Positions 34,104-44,114 are shown, counted from the first letter of the stretch. The stretch is 64,000 nt of DNA from Vibrio aestuarianus (GCF_012395185.1 NZ_JAAZTU010000006.1:84031-148030); one strand, 5' to 3'. Translations and numbers: made by a program. Notes: a model not told the origin generated them from the letters alone.

Positions 34104-34759
34104 TGTCAGAGTATTACATTGAAATTCAACGTGTGGTTAACACGGCTCTTGAAGAGTTGCAGGCAGAACACCAAGCAGGTAAGTTAGCCGATGCCCCTTT
34201 AGCTAATAACCACTTTTTGGTTCACTGGGTGAGTAAGGCGCTTAAAGCGCAGCGTTTTGAACGTTGTGTTGTGGATGACTTAAATCGTTGGCAAAAAGCT
34301 GGGCGTTCAAAGGGCAACCAATCGGAACTGTTGTTTACGTTTAAGCGAATTTCTGCGTTCTATGCGCATTTCTTCAATGGTGATTTTGATAATAAAATTA
34401 CCGATAAACGAATCGAAGCTTTCCTAGATTTTATGGAAGCGGAAGGTTGGGATGTCAATAACTGTGACCCATTAGTGAATGTTGGAAAAGTGCAGATTTT
34501 TACTGACGGCCAAAATTCATTTGCGTTGTGCGGTGACCAATGTGATAACTGCTTTGACGGTGAGTTGATGGTTAAACCAATGAATTGGTTTGTACGTGGG
34601 CATCATGCTGACTTTGTTGAAAAGGCTTTTCAAGCCGGTTTTATGCTTTATAAGCGCACTGATTATAAATCGAATGTAAAATATCATGGTGAATATTTGG
34701 TGTATCCTAACAATCAAGGGCCTCAAGTCGCCGAGATCCCTTTAGGATTTAAAGCTTAA
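34103..34759 (+). CDS. DUF2913 family protein
   Basis: 218-residue soluble protein resembling, from memory, the Vibrio-type DUF2913 family. The N-terminal 100 residues are helical (VVNTALEELQAEHQAGKLADAPLANNHFLVHWVSKALK), and the C-terminal part has CGDQCDNCF, three Cys in C-x3-C-x2-C that could bind a metal, and ends with basic/aromatic strands. The start ATG overlaps the bcr stop (TAATG), so it is coupled to the exporter. Function unknown. Confidence 0.75.
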   Translation: MSEYYIEIQRVVNTALEELQAEHQAGKLADAPLANNHFLVHWVSKALKAQRFERCVVDDLNRWQKAGRSKGNQSELLFTFKRISAFYAHFFNGDFDNKITDKRIEAFLDFMEAEGWDVNNCDPLVNVGKVQIFTDGQNSFALCGDQCDNCFDGELMVKPMNWFVRGHHADFVEKAFQAGFMLYKRTDYKSNVKYHGEYLVYPNNQGPQVAEIPLGFKA

Positions 34760-34815
34760 ATTTACGATTTAAAAGAGCTAGTTTACCTAGATCTTTTTTG
34801 TATTTGCGGGCGTTT

Positions 34816-36246
34816 TTATTTCCCTTGTGCTTTGTGAACGATAGCTTTAACCATGCCATTAAAAATAAAAAGATGTGCTGGCATCATGGCAAACCAATAA
34901 AGTAATCCTAAAAAGCCTTGTGGATGCCACCATGCGGTGACGTTCAATTCTCGTGTTTCACCTAAATCTTTTATAGTGAATTCCAATCGGCCCAGTCCTG
35001 GTCCTTTCATACCAAATAAAAGTGATAGAAACTGTTTAGGTTGGCAGCGGATCACCTTCCAAGAGTCAATAAAATCACCGACTTGCAGTTCAGGCCCCGT
35101 AGGGGAGCGACGTACGGGTTTGCCTCCACCAAAAAATAGATCTAACCATTCTCTTGTTCGCCATAAAATATTGGCAAAAAAATACCCTTCGCTATGGCTG
35201 CCTATGGTGCGGATTACCGCCCAAAGTTGCTCAGTTGTTGCCGTTGTTTCAATCGTTGCGCCAGCACTTTTGGGGTAATAACCAAAACCGGGTTGCCAAC
35301 GTTTAAGTGCACTAGGGTCAAAGCCCCATACTTGAGTGCGGGCAAAAGTACCTTCATTATCGATGATTTTTGTGACAACGTCACGATATGCGTGCATCTT
35401 TTGTGGATAGCGGGCTTCAATATCTTGTGAATTTGCAATGTAATCATGTTCTAGCCCTGCGAGCAAAGCGCGCCCTATACTGGCTGGAACCGACGTCACG
35501 AGCGCTAACCAGTACGATGCCATGTTAGGAGTGAGTAATGGTGTGGACCAAAGCCGAAAGGGACGATGAGTAGCTTGGCAAATGATACGAAACTGCTCAC
35601 GATAGGAAAGCGTGTCAGGCCCACCGACTTCAAATAACTGGTGTGTTGTGGGGTGATCTAACGCTAATTTGAGCAGGTAATGATTTAGGTTCTCTAAAGC
35701 GATTGGGTTCGCCTTGGAGTCGACCCATTTGGGGGCGATTAATATCGGCAAGTTGTAGACGAAATCGCGCATGATCTCAAAAGCGGCCGAGCCTGGGCCT
35801 AAAATGACACCTGCTCTTAGTTCTGTGATGGGGATTTCACTGGTTCTTAATAGCTCGCCGGTCATTTTTCGTGCTTGCAAATGTTCTGAGTTCCCCGTTT
35901 GCGGTTGAATGGCACTTAAATAAATCACATGTTTGACCTGGCTTGATTGTAAAGCTTGTTTGAAATTTTCCGCGAGTGACAATTCATAATCAACGAAATC
36001 ATGTCCTTGAGCCATGCCGTGCACTAAGAAATAGATCAGATCAAATTGAGGAACGAGGGAAAGTGTGGCCTGTTTGTCGGCTAAATCCAAATATTGTAAG
36101 GTCAAGTTCGGATGTGGGGCACAACGTGAGCGTAAATAATCAATATGTCTGGCGGCAGCGGTGACTTGATAATTTTGTTCAAGCAGTAATGGTAGCAATT
36201 GAGAGCCTACATAACCTGACGCACCGAGCACTAATATTTTTTTCAT
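34816..36246 (-). CDS. NAD(P)-binding epimerase-like protein with C-terminal DUF2867
   Basis: 476 residues. The N-terminal half is an atypical SDR/NmrA-type Rossmann domain (KKILVLGASGYVGSQLLPLL, with GxSGxxG-type dinucleotide binding; LIYFLVHGMAQG; GVILGPGSAAFEIMRDF). The C-terminal half (about 320-476) is a DUF2867 START-like domain (GYFFANILWRTREWLDLFFGG, GRLEFTIKDLGE, WWHPQGFLGLLYWF). The frame is open far upstream, but the ATG at 36246 with AAGGGA before it gives the canonical start. Related proteins are annotated as oxidoreductases or ubiquinone/lipid-related epimerases; the reaction is unknown. Confidence 0.82.
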   Translation of the reverse strand: MKKILVLGASGYVGSQLLPLLLEQNYQVTAAARHIDYLRSRCAPHPNLTLQYLDLADKQATLSLVPQFDLIYFLVHGMAQGHDFVDYELSLAENFKQALQSSQVKHVIYLSAIQPQTGNSEHLQARKMTGELLRTSEIPITELRAGVILGPGSAAFEIMRDFVYNLPILIAPKWVDSKANPIALENLNHYLLKLALDHPTTHQLFEVGGPDTLSYREQFRIICQATHRPFRLWSTPLLTPNMASYWLALVTSVPASIGRALLAGLEHDYIANSQDIEARYPQKMHAYRDVVTKIIDNEGTFARTQVWGFDPSALKRWQPGFGYYPKSAGATIETTATTEQLWAVIRTIGSHSEGYFFANILWRTREWLDLFFGGGKPVRRSPTGPELQVGDFIDSWKVIRCQPKQFLSLLFGMKGPGLGRLEFTIKDLGETRELNVTAWWHPQGFLGLLYWFAMMPAHLFIFNGMVKAIVHKAQGK

Positions 36247-36367
36247 GATTATCCCTTCAAATATGATGGTTAGATTATGCACACACAAGTATAATAACGG
36301 CTTAGTTTTTTCCTTGCTATCAATGTGTTGTCTTAGAGGTGATCTGTTGTCCGTTTTCTCGCAAATA

Positions 36368-37723
36368 ATGTTACATACACGAGGTGATTTTTTCCGTCGT
36401 TTAATGGCTATCGCGATGCCAATCACCTTGCAAAGCATTATGTTTTCGAGTCGAGGCTTGGTGGATGTCTTAATGTTAGGGCAACTGGGTGAGGCTGAAA
36501 TTGCCGCTGTTGGGGTCGCAGCTCGTGCTACCTTTGTAACGACCATCATGTTGGTTGGTGTCACAACTGGCGGGGCACTGTTAACGGCGCAATATTGGGG
36601 GGCTGGCAATCAAAAAGGAGTCAGAGAAAGTACGGCATTGACTTGGTTGGTTGCGAATTTGTTTGCAGCGCTTACTGTTGTGTTATTTCTCCTGTTTCCG
36701 AGCCAGATAATGGCGTTAACGACCGATTCAGAAATGGTAAACACGCTAGGTAGTCAATATCTCATTATTACTTCGTTTAGTATGTTTGCGGTTGCATGTG
36801 TTAGCAGTATGGCTGTTGGTCTGCGCTCAATGCATAAGCCAGGGCTTAGTACCTTCTTTAGTGGCATCGGTATTATTGCGAATATCTTTTTAAACTGGGT
36901 GTTGATATTCGGTAAGTTTGGTATTCCAGCCATGGGGATTCAGGGGGCCGCCATTGCGACACTATTAAGTGGCTTACTTGAAGTCGGCTGTTTATACGGC
37001 TACCTTTACAGCAAAAAGCACCTGTTGGCGTTTGGTATTGAAGATATACGCGCCATCATTGATTGGCACAAAATTTCTCGTTTCCTCAAACTTTCTTTGC
37101 CGACCACGTTTAACTTCTTTGCATGGGCGGGAGGCTTATTTGTTTACCATGCGATTATGGGACAAAGTGGTGTTCAAGGTTTAGCAGCCTTATCAGTGAT
37201 GACGCCTGTCGAATCTATTTCTCTCAGTTTGTTGATTGGAATGTCCAGTGCTGCTGCGGTATTAGTTGGTAACCAACTGGGTGCTAAAAACAACGAAGCC
37301 GTTTATTTTCAAGCATTAGGGTTGACGATTATCAGCTTGCTGGTTGGGATTGTTGTCGCTGCTTTACTCTTTGTGGTGCAAATCCCTATTCTCAACTCGT
37401 TTACCGCGTTAACGGAAGAGACGAGAGCATTGTCTGAGAAATTTATCATGATCCTGAGTGTTGGCATTGTATTACGTTCAATCCCGATGACGGTGATTGT
37501 TGGTGTACTCCGTGCTGGTGGTGATGTTAAGTTTTGTTTGTACCAAGATTTAGTGGCGCAATGGGTGATAGGCATTCCATTAGCGGCATTTGCTGCGATT
37601 GTTCTTGGGGCATCACCAGAAATGATTTATATGCTGTTTTTAACCGAAGAAGCAGTTAAGTGGGGTGGCTCACTTTACAGAATGAAAAGCAAGAAGTGGA
37701 TGCGGAATTTGATTGAAAATTAG
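36368..37723 (+). CDS. MATE-family multidrug exporter
   Basis: 451 residues, 12 helices, cation-coupled exporter in the inner membrane. Marks: AMPITLQSIMFSSRGLVDVLMLGQLGE in helix 1-2, and the repeated symmetric half starting near LKLSLPTTFNFFAWAGGLFVYHAIMG. The frame extends upstream to an ATG at 36245, but that would overlap the divergent gene start and add about 41 non-conserved residues. The ATG at 36368 is preferred although no strong ribosome-binding site is seen. Substrate unknown. Confidence 0.85.
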   Translation: MLHTRGDFFRRLMAIAMPITLQSIMFSSRGLVDVLMLGQLGEAEIAAVGVAARATFVTTIMLVGVTTGGALLTAQYWGAGNQKGVRESTALTWLVANLFAALTVVLFLLFPSQIMALTTDSEMVNTLGSQYLIITSFSMFAVACVSSMAVGLRSMHKPGLSTFFSGIGIIANIFLNWVLIFGKFGIPAMGIQGAAIATLLSGLLEVGCLYGYLYSKKHLLAFGIEDIRAIIDWHKISRFLKLSLPTTFNFFAWAGGLFVYHAIMGQSGVQGLAALSVMTPVESISLSLLIGMSSAAAVLVGNQLGAKNNEAVYFQALGLTIISLLVGIVVAALLFVVQIPILNSFTALTEETRALSEKFIMILSVGIVLRSIPMTVIVGVLRAGGDVKFCLYQDLVAQWVIGIPLAAFAAIVLGASPEMIYMLFLTEEAVKWGGSLYRMKSKKWMRNLIEN

Positions 37724-37846
37724 ACATAACACCGTTGGTGTTTGCAATTTTATGCATATCTTGTGATCCAGTATCCAAAATACTTCCTACTCCTTAAGAA
37801 TTAGTGTAGATTCACATTCCGATTTAGACTGTTTTTGAGTGATTTA

Positions 37847-38518
37847 ATGCTACAACTGACCAATCTTTGCAAAGGCTATGTAGATGGGGATGAATTTCAC
37901 CCTGTATTGCAGGGAGCAGAATTAACGTTAAATCAAGGCGATCAATTGGCACTAATGGGTGAAAGCGGCTCTGGAAAGAGTACCTTGCTCAACTTGATTG
38001 CAGGCTTAGATACCGTCGATTCCGGTGAAATTTGGTTCCCTGGATTTTCGATGCATAAAACTTCTGAACATAAGCGCACCGCTTATCGTCGCAATAATAT
38101 CGGTCATATTTTCCAACAATTCAATTTATTGCCAACATTGAATGTGGCTGACAACATTCGCTTTTGTCGTCAGCTCAAAGGGTTAAAAGAAGACCAAGGT
38201 TTGTTGCGTCAAATTCTGTCATCGCTAGACCTGATGCCATTATTAGGTCGTTATCCTGAAGAAGTGTCTGGTGGCCAACAGCAGCGAGCGGCGATAGCTC
38301 GTGCTTTGTATATGGAACCCAAAATATTATTGGCAGATGAACCCACTGGTAGTTTAGATGAGCGCAATGCTGAAGCGGTAATGCGCCTACTAAATTCGTT
38401 AACCCGACAGTTAGAGTGCACGCTGTTTTTAGTCACACATAGTGAAAAAGTGGCACAGCATATGGATGGCTGTATTCGCCTGCAAGGAGGACAACTGCAT
38501 GTTATGGCCCGTAGTTAA
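37847..38518 (+). CDS. ABC transporter ATP-binding protein (LolD/MacB type)
   Basis: 223 residues. Walker A GESGSGKST, Q-loop FQQFNLLP, signature SGGQQQR, Walker B ILLADEPTGSLD, switch His in VTHS. The sequence belongs to the LolD/MacB/FtsE group that works with FtsX-like permeases on envelope tasks rather than import. An in-frame TTG at 37835 is possible; the ATG at 37847 is chosen. It overlaps the permease gene by 20 bases and is the first of a three-gene operon. Confidence 0.9.
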   Translation: MLQLTNLCKGYVDGDEFHPVLQGAELTLNQGDQLALMGESGSGKSTLLNLIAGLDTVDSGEIWFPGFSMHKTSEHKRTAYRRNNIGHIFQQFNLLPTLNVADNIRFCRQLKGLKEDQGLLRQILSSLDLMPLLGRYPEEVSGGQQQRAAIARALYMEPKILLADEPTGSLDERNAEAVMRLLNSLTRQLECTLFLVTHSEKVAQHMDGCIRLQGGQLHVMARS

Positions 38519-40952
38519 GGCACTACTTGGTCATTATCGGCGTTATCCTCTACAAATCATCCTAGTTTGGCTTGGTTTGACACTTGGCGTTTCTTTACTT
38601 GTTGGTGTAACCGCTATAAATCAACACGCCCGTCAAAGTTATCAGAATGGTGAAAAGCTTTTCGCCAATCCTTTACCTTATCGTATCCGTCCTAAACATA
38701 TTGCTAACAAAATCCCGCAAGGCTTTTATATTCAACTGCGACGTGATGGATTTCAGCAATGTGCGCCCTTTGAAAATTACCGCCTCAGTACGGCCAGTGG
38801 TTCAGATATTACTTTGATTGGTCTGGACCCTGTAGCAATGTTGCCAATTGATGGCGATCAAACATTGTCCGAAATTGCTACATTGTCTTTAATGCAACCA
38901 CCATATCCGGTTTTAGTTAGTTCAGATTTAGCGCGGCTACAAGGTTGGCAAAACGGAGATTTTATTCTACTGGATGACGGTTCAAAGCTAGGGCCAATTA
39001 GTATCGATCAACAATCCATGCTGAATGGTACGCGAGTCATTGCAGATTTATCTTTAGTGCGGATGCTTAAAAAAAGTACAGGACTATCAGTCATTGCTTG
39101 TGGTGATATGCCACCGGAAAAATTACAACGTTTAAAAAATGATTTACCAAATGGTTTAACGTTAGTACGCAGTTCCCGTAGTGAACTTGAGTCGCTTACG
39201 CATGCATTTCATCTGAATCTTAGTGCGATGGGGATGTTAGCTTTCCTTGTCGGCTTATTCATTTTTTATCAAGCGATGTCCCTGTCATTCATTCAGAGAC
39301 AGCCTTTGGTTGGTTTGCTACGCCAAGCGGGCGTGTCTGGCTGGCAGTTAACTCAAGCATTACTGATTGAGTTATTTGGCATGGTGTTGTTTAGCTGGGT
39401 GTGTGGTAATGGGCTAGGTCTGTTATTAGCTAACCAGCTTATCCCTGCGGTTTCGGCCAGTTTAGGTGCGCTGTACGATGCAAACGTTGGGTTATCTATT
39501 GTTTGGAACTGGCAATGGAGTAGTTACAGTTTATACATGACCATCATCGGTGCTTTGGCGGCCTGTATTTGGCCGTTAACACGTCTGTTGAAATCACAAC
39601 CAATTCGCCTTTCAGCTCGTTTATCCCTGGTTCGATTTGCTGGTGCCGAATTTAGAATACAGGCTTTGATCGGTTGCGCATTTTGTGTGGCTGCAATCGC
39701 TGTATATCAAGTGCCACAAACTCAGCTGTCTGGTTTTGCAATCATCGCATTGATGTTATTAAGTACGGCTTTGTTTACCCCTTATTTGATATGGGCTTTA
39801 TTCAATAGCCTTTCTTATACGTTGGGATGGGTGAAAGCGCGTTGGTTCTTTGCAGATGCGGCGGCGAGCATGAGTTACCGTGGTGTTGCAACCATGGCAT
39901 TTATGATCGCAATGGCGGCGAATATTGGCATTGAAACCATGGTGGGTAGTTTTCGTGACACGACCGATAAATGGTTGAGTCAGCGTTTAGCAGCCGATAT
40001 CTATGTGTATCCCACGAACAGTTCTGCATCTAGAATGAGCAGTTGGTTAACCGTACAACCTGAAGTCAATGCCGTATGGTGGCGATGGGAAAGAGACTTT
40101 TCTACTGATAAAGGTACGCTTCAAGCGATCAGCACGGGGGCATCAGAGGGGGAGTTTGATTCACTGACGGTAAAATTAGGCGTCCCTAATTATTGGCATC
40201 ATCTACATCATTCGAAAAGCATCATGATTAGCGAGTCAATGGCGCTTAAGTTGGGTATTAAACCTGGTGATTATATTGATTTATCTGCTCCATTAGGTCG
40301 GCATTGGCAGGTTGTGGGTATTTATTACGATTACGGTAACCCATATCACCAAGTGTTACTGTCTCATCAAAACTGGTTATTCGCTTTTGCGGGTACCGGT
40401 AATGTGTCGTTGGGCATCGTCGTAAAAGAAGGCACTAACGCCAACGCTTTGAAGCAGCGCTTAGAGTCTGTTTTCAGGTTGGGGGATGACCGAACTTTTG
40501 ACAACAACAATATTCATGACCAAGCGATGCGCGTGTTTGACCGAACTTTTGCTATTGCAGATACTTTAGGCCGAATTACCTTATTGATTGCTGTGTGTGG
40601 AATTTTCTTTGCAACCCTCGCTGGGGAAGTATCGAGGCAGCGCCATGTATCATTGTTACGCTGTCTTGGTGTTTCGGGGAAAGAGTTGATCGTTATTGGT
40701 AGCTTACAGCTGTGCATTTTTGGTGCGATATCATTGATTATCGCCATGCCGTTAGGTGTCGCGTTGGCAAATTTAGTGGTTGATATCGTGATTAAACAGT
40801 CGCTAGGTTGGACAATGCAACTTCAATTAATACCTCATGAATATATGACAACAGCGGCTTGGGCAATGATCACGCTAATGTTTGCAGGCGCTTTACCTGT
40901 CATTCGTCTGGTAAGAAAAGCGCCAATCAGTTCGCTAAGGGATGCGCTATAA
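38499..40952 (+). CDS. FtsX-like ABC permease, duplicated
   Basis: 817 residues with about ten membrane helices and two FtsX domains (about 255-380 and 690-810), separated by a large extracytoplasmic MacB-like loop. The duplicated permease fits the type in which one polypeptide carries both halves. The ATG at 38499 is set by an ideal AAGGAGG eight bases before it; the frame extends to 38442 inside the ATPase gene but is not needed. Probably exports or extracts a lipid, peptide or lipoprotein; nature unknown. The next gene starts at the next base. Confidence 0.85.
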   Translation: MLWPVVKALLGHYRRYPLQIILVWLGLTLGVSLLVGVTAINQHARQSYQNGEKLFANPLPYRIRPKHIANKIPQGFYIQLRRDGFQQCAPFENYRLSTASGSDITLIGLDPVAMLPIDGDQTLSEIATLSLMQPPYPVLVSSDLARLQGWQNGDFILLDDGSKLGPISIDQQSMLNGTRVIADLSLVRMLKKSTGLSVIACGDMPPEKLQRLKNDLPNGLTLVRSSRSELESLTHAFHLNLSAMGMLAFLVGLFIFYQAMSLSFIQRQPLVGLLRQAGVSGWQLTQALLIELFGMVLFSWVCGNGLGLLLANQLIPAVSASLGALYDANVGLSIVWNWQWSSYSLYMTIIGALAACIWPLTRLLKSQPIRLSARLSLVRFAGAEFRIQALIGCAFCVAAIAVYQVPQTQLSGFAIIALMLLSTALFTPYLIWALFNSLSYTLGWVKARWFFADAAASMSYRGVATMAFMIAMAANIGIETMVGSFRDTTDKWLSQRLAADIYVYPTNSSASRMSSWLTVQPEVNAVWWRWERDFSTDKGTLQAISTGASEGEFDSLTVKLGVPNYWHHLHHSKSIMISESMALKLGIKPGDYIDLSAPLGRHWQVVGIYYDYGNPYHQVLLSHQNWLFAFAGTGNVSLGIVVKEGTNANALKQRLESVFRLGDDRTFDNNNIHDQAMRVFDRTFAIADTLGRITLLIAVCGIFFATLAGEVSRQRHVSLLRCLGVSGKELIVIGSLQLCIFGAISLIIAMPLGVALANLVVDIVIKQSLGWTMQLQLIPHEYMTTAAWAMITLMFAGALPVIRLVRKAPISSLRDAL

Positions 40953-42071
40953 ATGATGACTCGAGCTAAGTTAAGTATCCTTCTGATCGGTGTTTTAATT
41001 ATTGTTGGCGTTTTTGCTGCTTTTTCTTGGTATGAGCATAGACAGACTCAGCACGATGTTAATGATGAGCTTAATGCCTCAAACCTTGAGACCGACAAAA
41101 TCATTTTTGAACCGGTTTTACCCAATAATTCCGTGGTGCTTCCACGTGATTTTAAATTTCACCCAGAATTTCAGCATGAATGGTGGCACTATTTTGCCAA
41201 TGTCGCTGATGAAAGGGGTCAACAATACAGTATTCAATGGAGTTATTTCCGCATTGCCAGTGATGATCGCACAACCCAAGGTTGGTTAAATCCTCAGATT
41301 TATGTTTCCCATGTAGTGATATCTAATGCAGATAAGGTGTGGCGTGAACAACGTATTTCCCGCGGTGGTATTGGTCAAGCTGGTTTTGAAATCAAGCCAT
41401 TTAAGCTATGGATAGATAATTGGTCTTGGCGTTCATTAGGTGTTAGCCCTTTGCCTGGTATATTAGACATCACAACGGATACGTTTTCGTTATCATTGCA
41501 AAGTACGGCCACGGGGAGTTTTATTTTACCCGGTGAAGGTGGTTACCAAGCTAAACACAATTTACTGCCGATTGCGTCCTATAATTTACAAGCTCCATTT
41601 ATGATGGTGAAGGGGAAACTCACGTTAGAAGGGCTACCACAAACGTTGAAGGTTTCAGGGTCTGCCTGGCTGAGTAAAGAGTGGGGCAATAACTTACTAC
41701 CTTCACCAAATCGTAATTGGGATCGGTTTGTTTTCAATGTTGACGGTCAAAACACTTTGGTTATCAATCGCTATCGCCCTTATCAGCAGATGCCCTATGT
41801 TATTGGCACATTGATCCAATCATCAGGGGAAATCATAACGTTAAGTGAAGATGACATCGTTGTTTCCCCGGTTGCGACGTCGACATCAAGTGATACTAAT
41901 AGTGTTCCGCTACAGTGGATAGTGAAGATCCCGAGATACGACATACATTTGGTTATAGAAGCAGTGAATAGCGATATGGGGTCTACTTTTTTTATTCCTT
42001 ATTGGGAAGGTCCAGTGCGAATTAACGGAAATCCTGGAGTCGCAGGTTTTATGCAACTTACTGGTTATTAA
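40953..42071 (+). CDS. Lipocalin-like (AttH/CrtC-type) envelope protein
   Basis: 372 residues. An N-terminal hydrophobic helix (ILLIGVLIIVGVFAAFSWY, about 7-25) anchors it or acts as a signal. The rest shows the twin-lipocalin AttH/CrtC fold by its marks DFKFHPEFQHEWWHYFANV, SIQWSYFRI, LSKEWGNNLL and FIPYWEGPVRI. It is the third gene of the ABC operon with no gap after the permease. Such genes sit beside FtsX-type ABC systems in several gamma-proteobacteria; a role in handling a hydrophobic ligand is inferred, and hydratase activity is not claimed. Confidence 0.8.
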   Translation: MMTRAKLSILLIGVLIIVGVFAAFSWYEHRQTQHDVNDELNASNLETDKIIFEPVLPNNSVVLPRDFKFHPEFQHEWWHYFANVADERGQQYSIQWSYFRIASDDRTTQGWLNPQIYVSHVVISNADKVWREQRISRGGIGQAGFEIKPFKLWIDNWSWRSLGVSPLPGILDITTDTFSLSLQSTATGSFILPGEGGYQAKHNLLPIASYNLQAPFMMVKGKLTLEGLPQTLKVSGSAWLSKEWGNNLLPSPNRNWDRFVFNVDGQNTLVINRYRPYQQMPYVIGTLIQSSGEIITLSEDDIVVSPVATSTSSDTNSVPLQWIVKIPRYDIHLVIEAVNSDMGSTFFIPYWEGPVRINGNPGVAGFMQLTGY

Positions 42072-42102
42072 ATGTTAACTTATCGATTAGGTATGTTATT
42101 TT

Positions 42103-42127
42103 AGGTCAAGCAACGCTTGGCCTTTTT
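42103..42127 (+). terminator. Terminator of the ABC/lipocalin operon
   Basis: Nine-pair stem AGGTCAAGC / GCTTGGCCT (one G-T pair) with a 3-base loop and five T, 32 bases after the stop codon. Confidence 0.85.
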
Positions 42128-42251
42128 ACTTTTCAGCTACCCTTAACAGTGATTCAGTAAGGTCAGAGTTTCTTGCTCTACTCGGGGTTCATGATTGAAA
42201 ATTACTGGTTTCAATTTATCTACGGAATATACGTTGTTTAGAGTCATTATT

Positions 42252-42315
42252 ATCGGAAATTCCGATGTTTATCATCTATACAAGCGATTTTTACTGATGG
42301 CTGCTATTGTATAGA
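42252..42315 (+). promoter_or_regulatory. Inverted repeats in the nhaA leader
   Basis: The 300-base stretch from the preceding terminator to nhaA holds no gene. Two inverted repeats stand out: ATCGGAA-A-TTCCGAT (42252-42266), a compact 15-bp palindrome like a LysR- or NhaR-type operator, and TCTATACAA / TTGTATAGA (42275-42283 and 42307-42315), perfect 9-bp arms with 23 bases between. Downstream of them, GCGTTG and CAACACGC could pair around 42352-42410. The leader could be an NhaR-controlled promoter or a structured RNA; I cannot match it to a known riboswitch. Confidence 0.4.
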
Positions 42316-42430
42316 CTCTGTCGAATTCTTTGTTAATCAATTAGTAGGACGCGTTGGTGATTTATCTCGAACAGAATTTAAACTCGGAACGTCAACACGC
42401 CCTGACACATATAACTATAAGGACGATATC

Positions 42431-43576
42431 ATGAGTGATGTGATTCGCGACTTTTTCAAAATGGAATCTGCTGGCGGTATCTTGCTAGTGATTGCAGCAG
42501 CTATTGCAATGATGGTGGCAAACTCTCCGCTAAATGATGTGTATCAATCCGTTTTACATTCTTATGTATTAGGAATGTCGGTTTCCCATTGGATTAATGA
42601 TGGCCTAATGGCGGTATTCTTCTTGCTGATTGGTTTAGAAGTGAAACGCGAATTACTTGAAGGTGCGCTAAAGTCAAAAGAAACGGCTATTTTCCCAGCT
42701 ATTGCTGCTGTCGGAGGTATGCTTGCTCCGGCACTTATTTATGTATTGTTTAATGCTAATGATCCTCAAGCTATTCAAGGTTGGGCGATTCCTGCGGCGA
42801 CTGATATTGCCTTTGCATTAGGTATTATGGCGTTGTTAGGTAAGCGTGTACCAGTGAGTTTAAAAGTCTTTTTGTTAGCATTAGCGATTATCGATGACCT
42901 TGGCGTTGTTGTGATCATTGCACTTTTTTATAGTGGTGACTTATCGACAATTGCATTAACGATTGGTTTCTTAATGACAGGCCTGTTGTTTATGCTCAAC
43001 AACAAGCATGTTACAAAAATCAGCATTTATTTAATTGTGGGCTTTATTCTATGGTTCGCAGTCTTAAAGTCCGGCGTTCATGCCACTTTGGCGGGTGTCG
43101 TACTTGGTTTTGCTATTCCTTTGAAAGGTAATAAAGGTGAGCATTCTCCACTTAAACATTTAGAGCATGCGCTCCATCCATATGTTGCTTTTGTTATTTT
43201 GCCTATTTTTGCGTTTGCCAACGCAGGTATATCTTTACAAGGCGTTTCATTGTCTAGTTTGACCTCAATGTTACCGTTAGGCGTTGCTTTGGGTCTATTA
43301 GTGGGCAAACCATTAGGTATCTTCACATTCAGCTGGGCTGCGGTGAAGTTGGGTGTGGCTAAGTTGCCGGAAGGTATTAATTTCAAACATATTTTTGCTG
43401 TATCAGTGCTATGTGGTATCGGCTTTACTATGTCTATTTTTATCTCATCACTTGCTTTTGGCACGGCGAATATAGAGTTTGATACTTTTGCTCGACTTGG
43501 AATTTTAATGGGGTCAACAACAGCAGCTATTATTGGCTATATTCTGCTTCATTTATCATTACCGAAAAAAGCGTAG
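42431..43576 (+). CDS. nhaA: Na+/H+ antiporter NhaA
   Basis: 381-residue inner-membrane antiporter that exports sodium (or lithium) in exchange for protons, central to pH and salt homeostasis. The catalytic aspartates appear as Asp155-Asp156 in [12 protein letters not shown] (Asp163/164 in E. coli), with Asp125 in [11 protein letters not shown] (Asp133 in E. coli). Length and the start [12 protein letters not shown] are typical. AAGGA lies nine bases before the ATG. Monocistronic with a strong terminator. The long leader suggests regulation by salt. Confidence 0.95.
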   Translation: MSDVIRDFFKMESAGGILLVIAAAIAMMVANSPLNDVYQSVLHSYVLGMSVSHWINDGLMAVFFLLIGLEVKRELLEGALKSKETAIFPAIAAVGGMLAPALIYVLFNANDPQAIQGWAIPAATDIAFALGIMALLGKRVPVSLKVFLLALAIIDDLGVVVIIALFYSGDLSTIALTIGFLMTGLLFMLNNKHVTKISIYLIVGFILWFAVLKSGVHATLAGVVLGFAIPLKGNKGEHSPLKHLEHALHPYVAFVILPIFAFANAGISLQGVSLSSLTSMLPLGVALGLLVGKPLGIFTFSWAAVKLGVAKLPEGINFKHIFAVSVLCGIGFTMSIFISSLAFGTANIEFDTFARLGILMGSTTAAIIGYILLHLSLPKKA

Positions 43577-43584
43577 TTTTACTT

Positions 43585-43610
43585 AAATAGCCCTCAATTG
43601 AGGGCTATTT
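43585..43610 (+). terminator. Terminator of nhaA
   Basis: Perfect 26-bp palindrome AAATAGCCCTCAA / TTGAGGGCTATTT ending in ATTTAC, nine bases after the nhaA stop. Confidence 0.85.
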
Positions 43611-43682
43611 ACTTTATAAAAACTAATTTGTTGATTCATGGAGCCTTGCAGCAAATACATTCATTCACTCTGCCATTAGCAC

Positions 43683-43949
43683 TTAAAAATTTATTGCCAG
43701 CGTATTTATTTTTTGATATTTTTCGCCCCAATCTCGGACAGTAGATTCTGGGGGATACGCGTAATGACCATTCAAGCTGATTGTGACATTACGTAGGGTA
43801 GGTATCAGCAAGTCCTTTTGTTGATAGACGGGATACTCTTGCAGCGGGAGCTGCATGTGAATGGGAAACCCAACATTGAACTCACTAAATACGCTTACAT
43901 TAATCAGCTTTGTACTTCCTCTATGCCCTGTGCTCGAAGACAGTTGCAT
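43683..43949 (-). CDS. Possible small ORF or gene remnant (88 aa)
   Basis: Between the nhaA terminator and the norspermidine operon (43611-44114, about 500 bases) this is the only open frame of note. The product has no recognised domain, no signal and no membrane helix; its composition (FNVGFPIHMQLPLQEYPVYQ) looks protein-like. There is no good ribosome-binding site before the ATG (complement 43947-43949). It could be a degraded gene. The rest of the interval is the likely promoter and leader of the operon at 44115. Confidence 0.25.
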   Translation of the reverse strand: MQLSSSTGHRGSTKLINVSVFSEFNVGFPIHMQLPLQEYPVYQQKDLLIPTLRNVTISLNGHYAYPPESTVRDWGEKYQKINTLAINF

Positions 43950-44114
43950 CACAGAACCTTGATTATCTGATTTAGTAATCTTTCATCAACCTCGATGAAC
44001 CTAATACCGTATCCGCTATTTGGCGAATCCGGATTTATTGCTATGTCTTATTTCTTTATCAACCAATCCTATTAAAGAAAAAGACGAAATTTACCCATTT
44101 CAAGGGGAAGGAAA

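Noticed and set aside
36245..36367. Upstream extension of the MATE exporter by 41 residues.
   Set aside because: It would begin within the divergent gene's start codon and adds no family-like sequence; the ATG at 36368 suffices.
42252..42430. Assignment of the nhaA leader to a known sodium or lithium riboswitch class.
   Set aside because: I could not match the segment to a remembered consensus; reported only as an inverted-repeat-rich leader.
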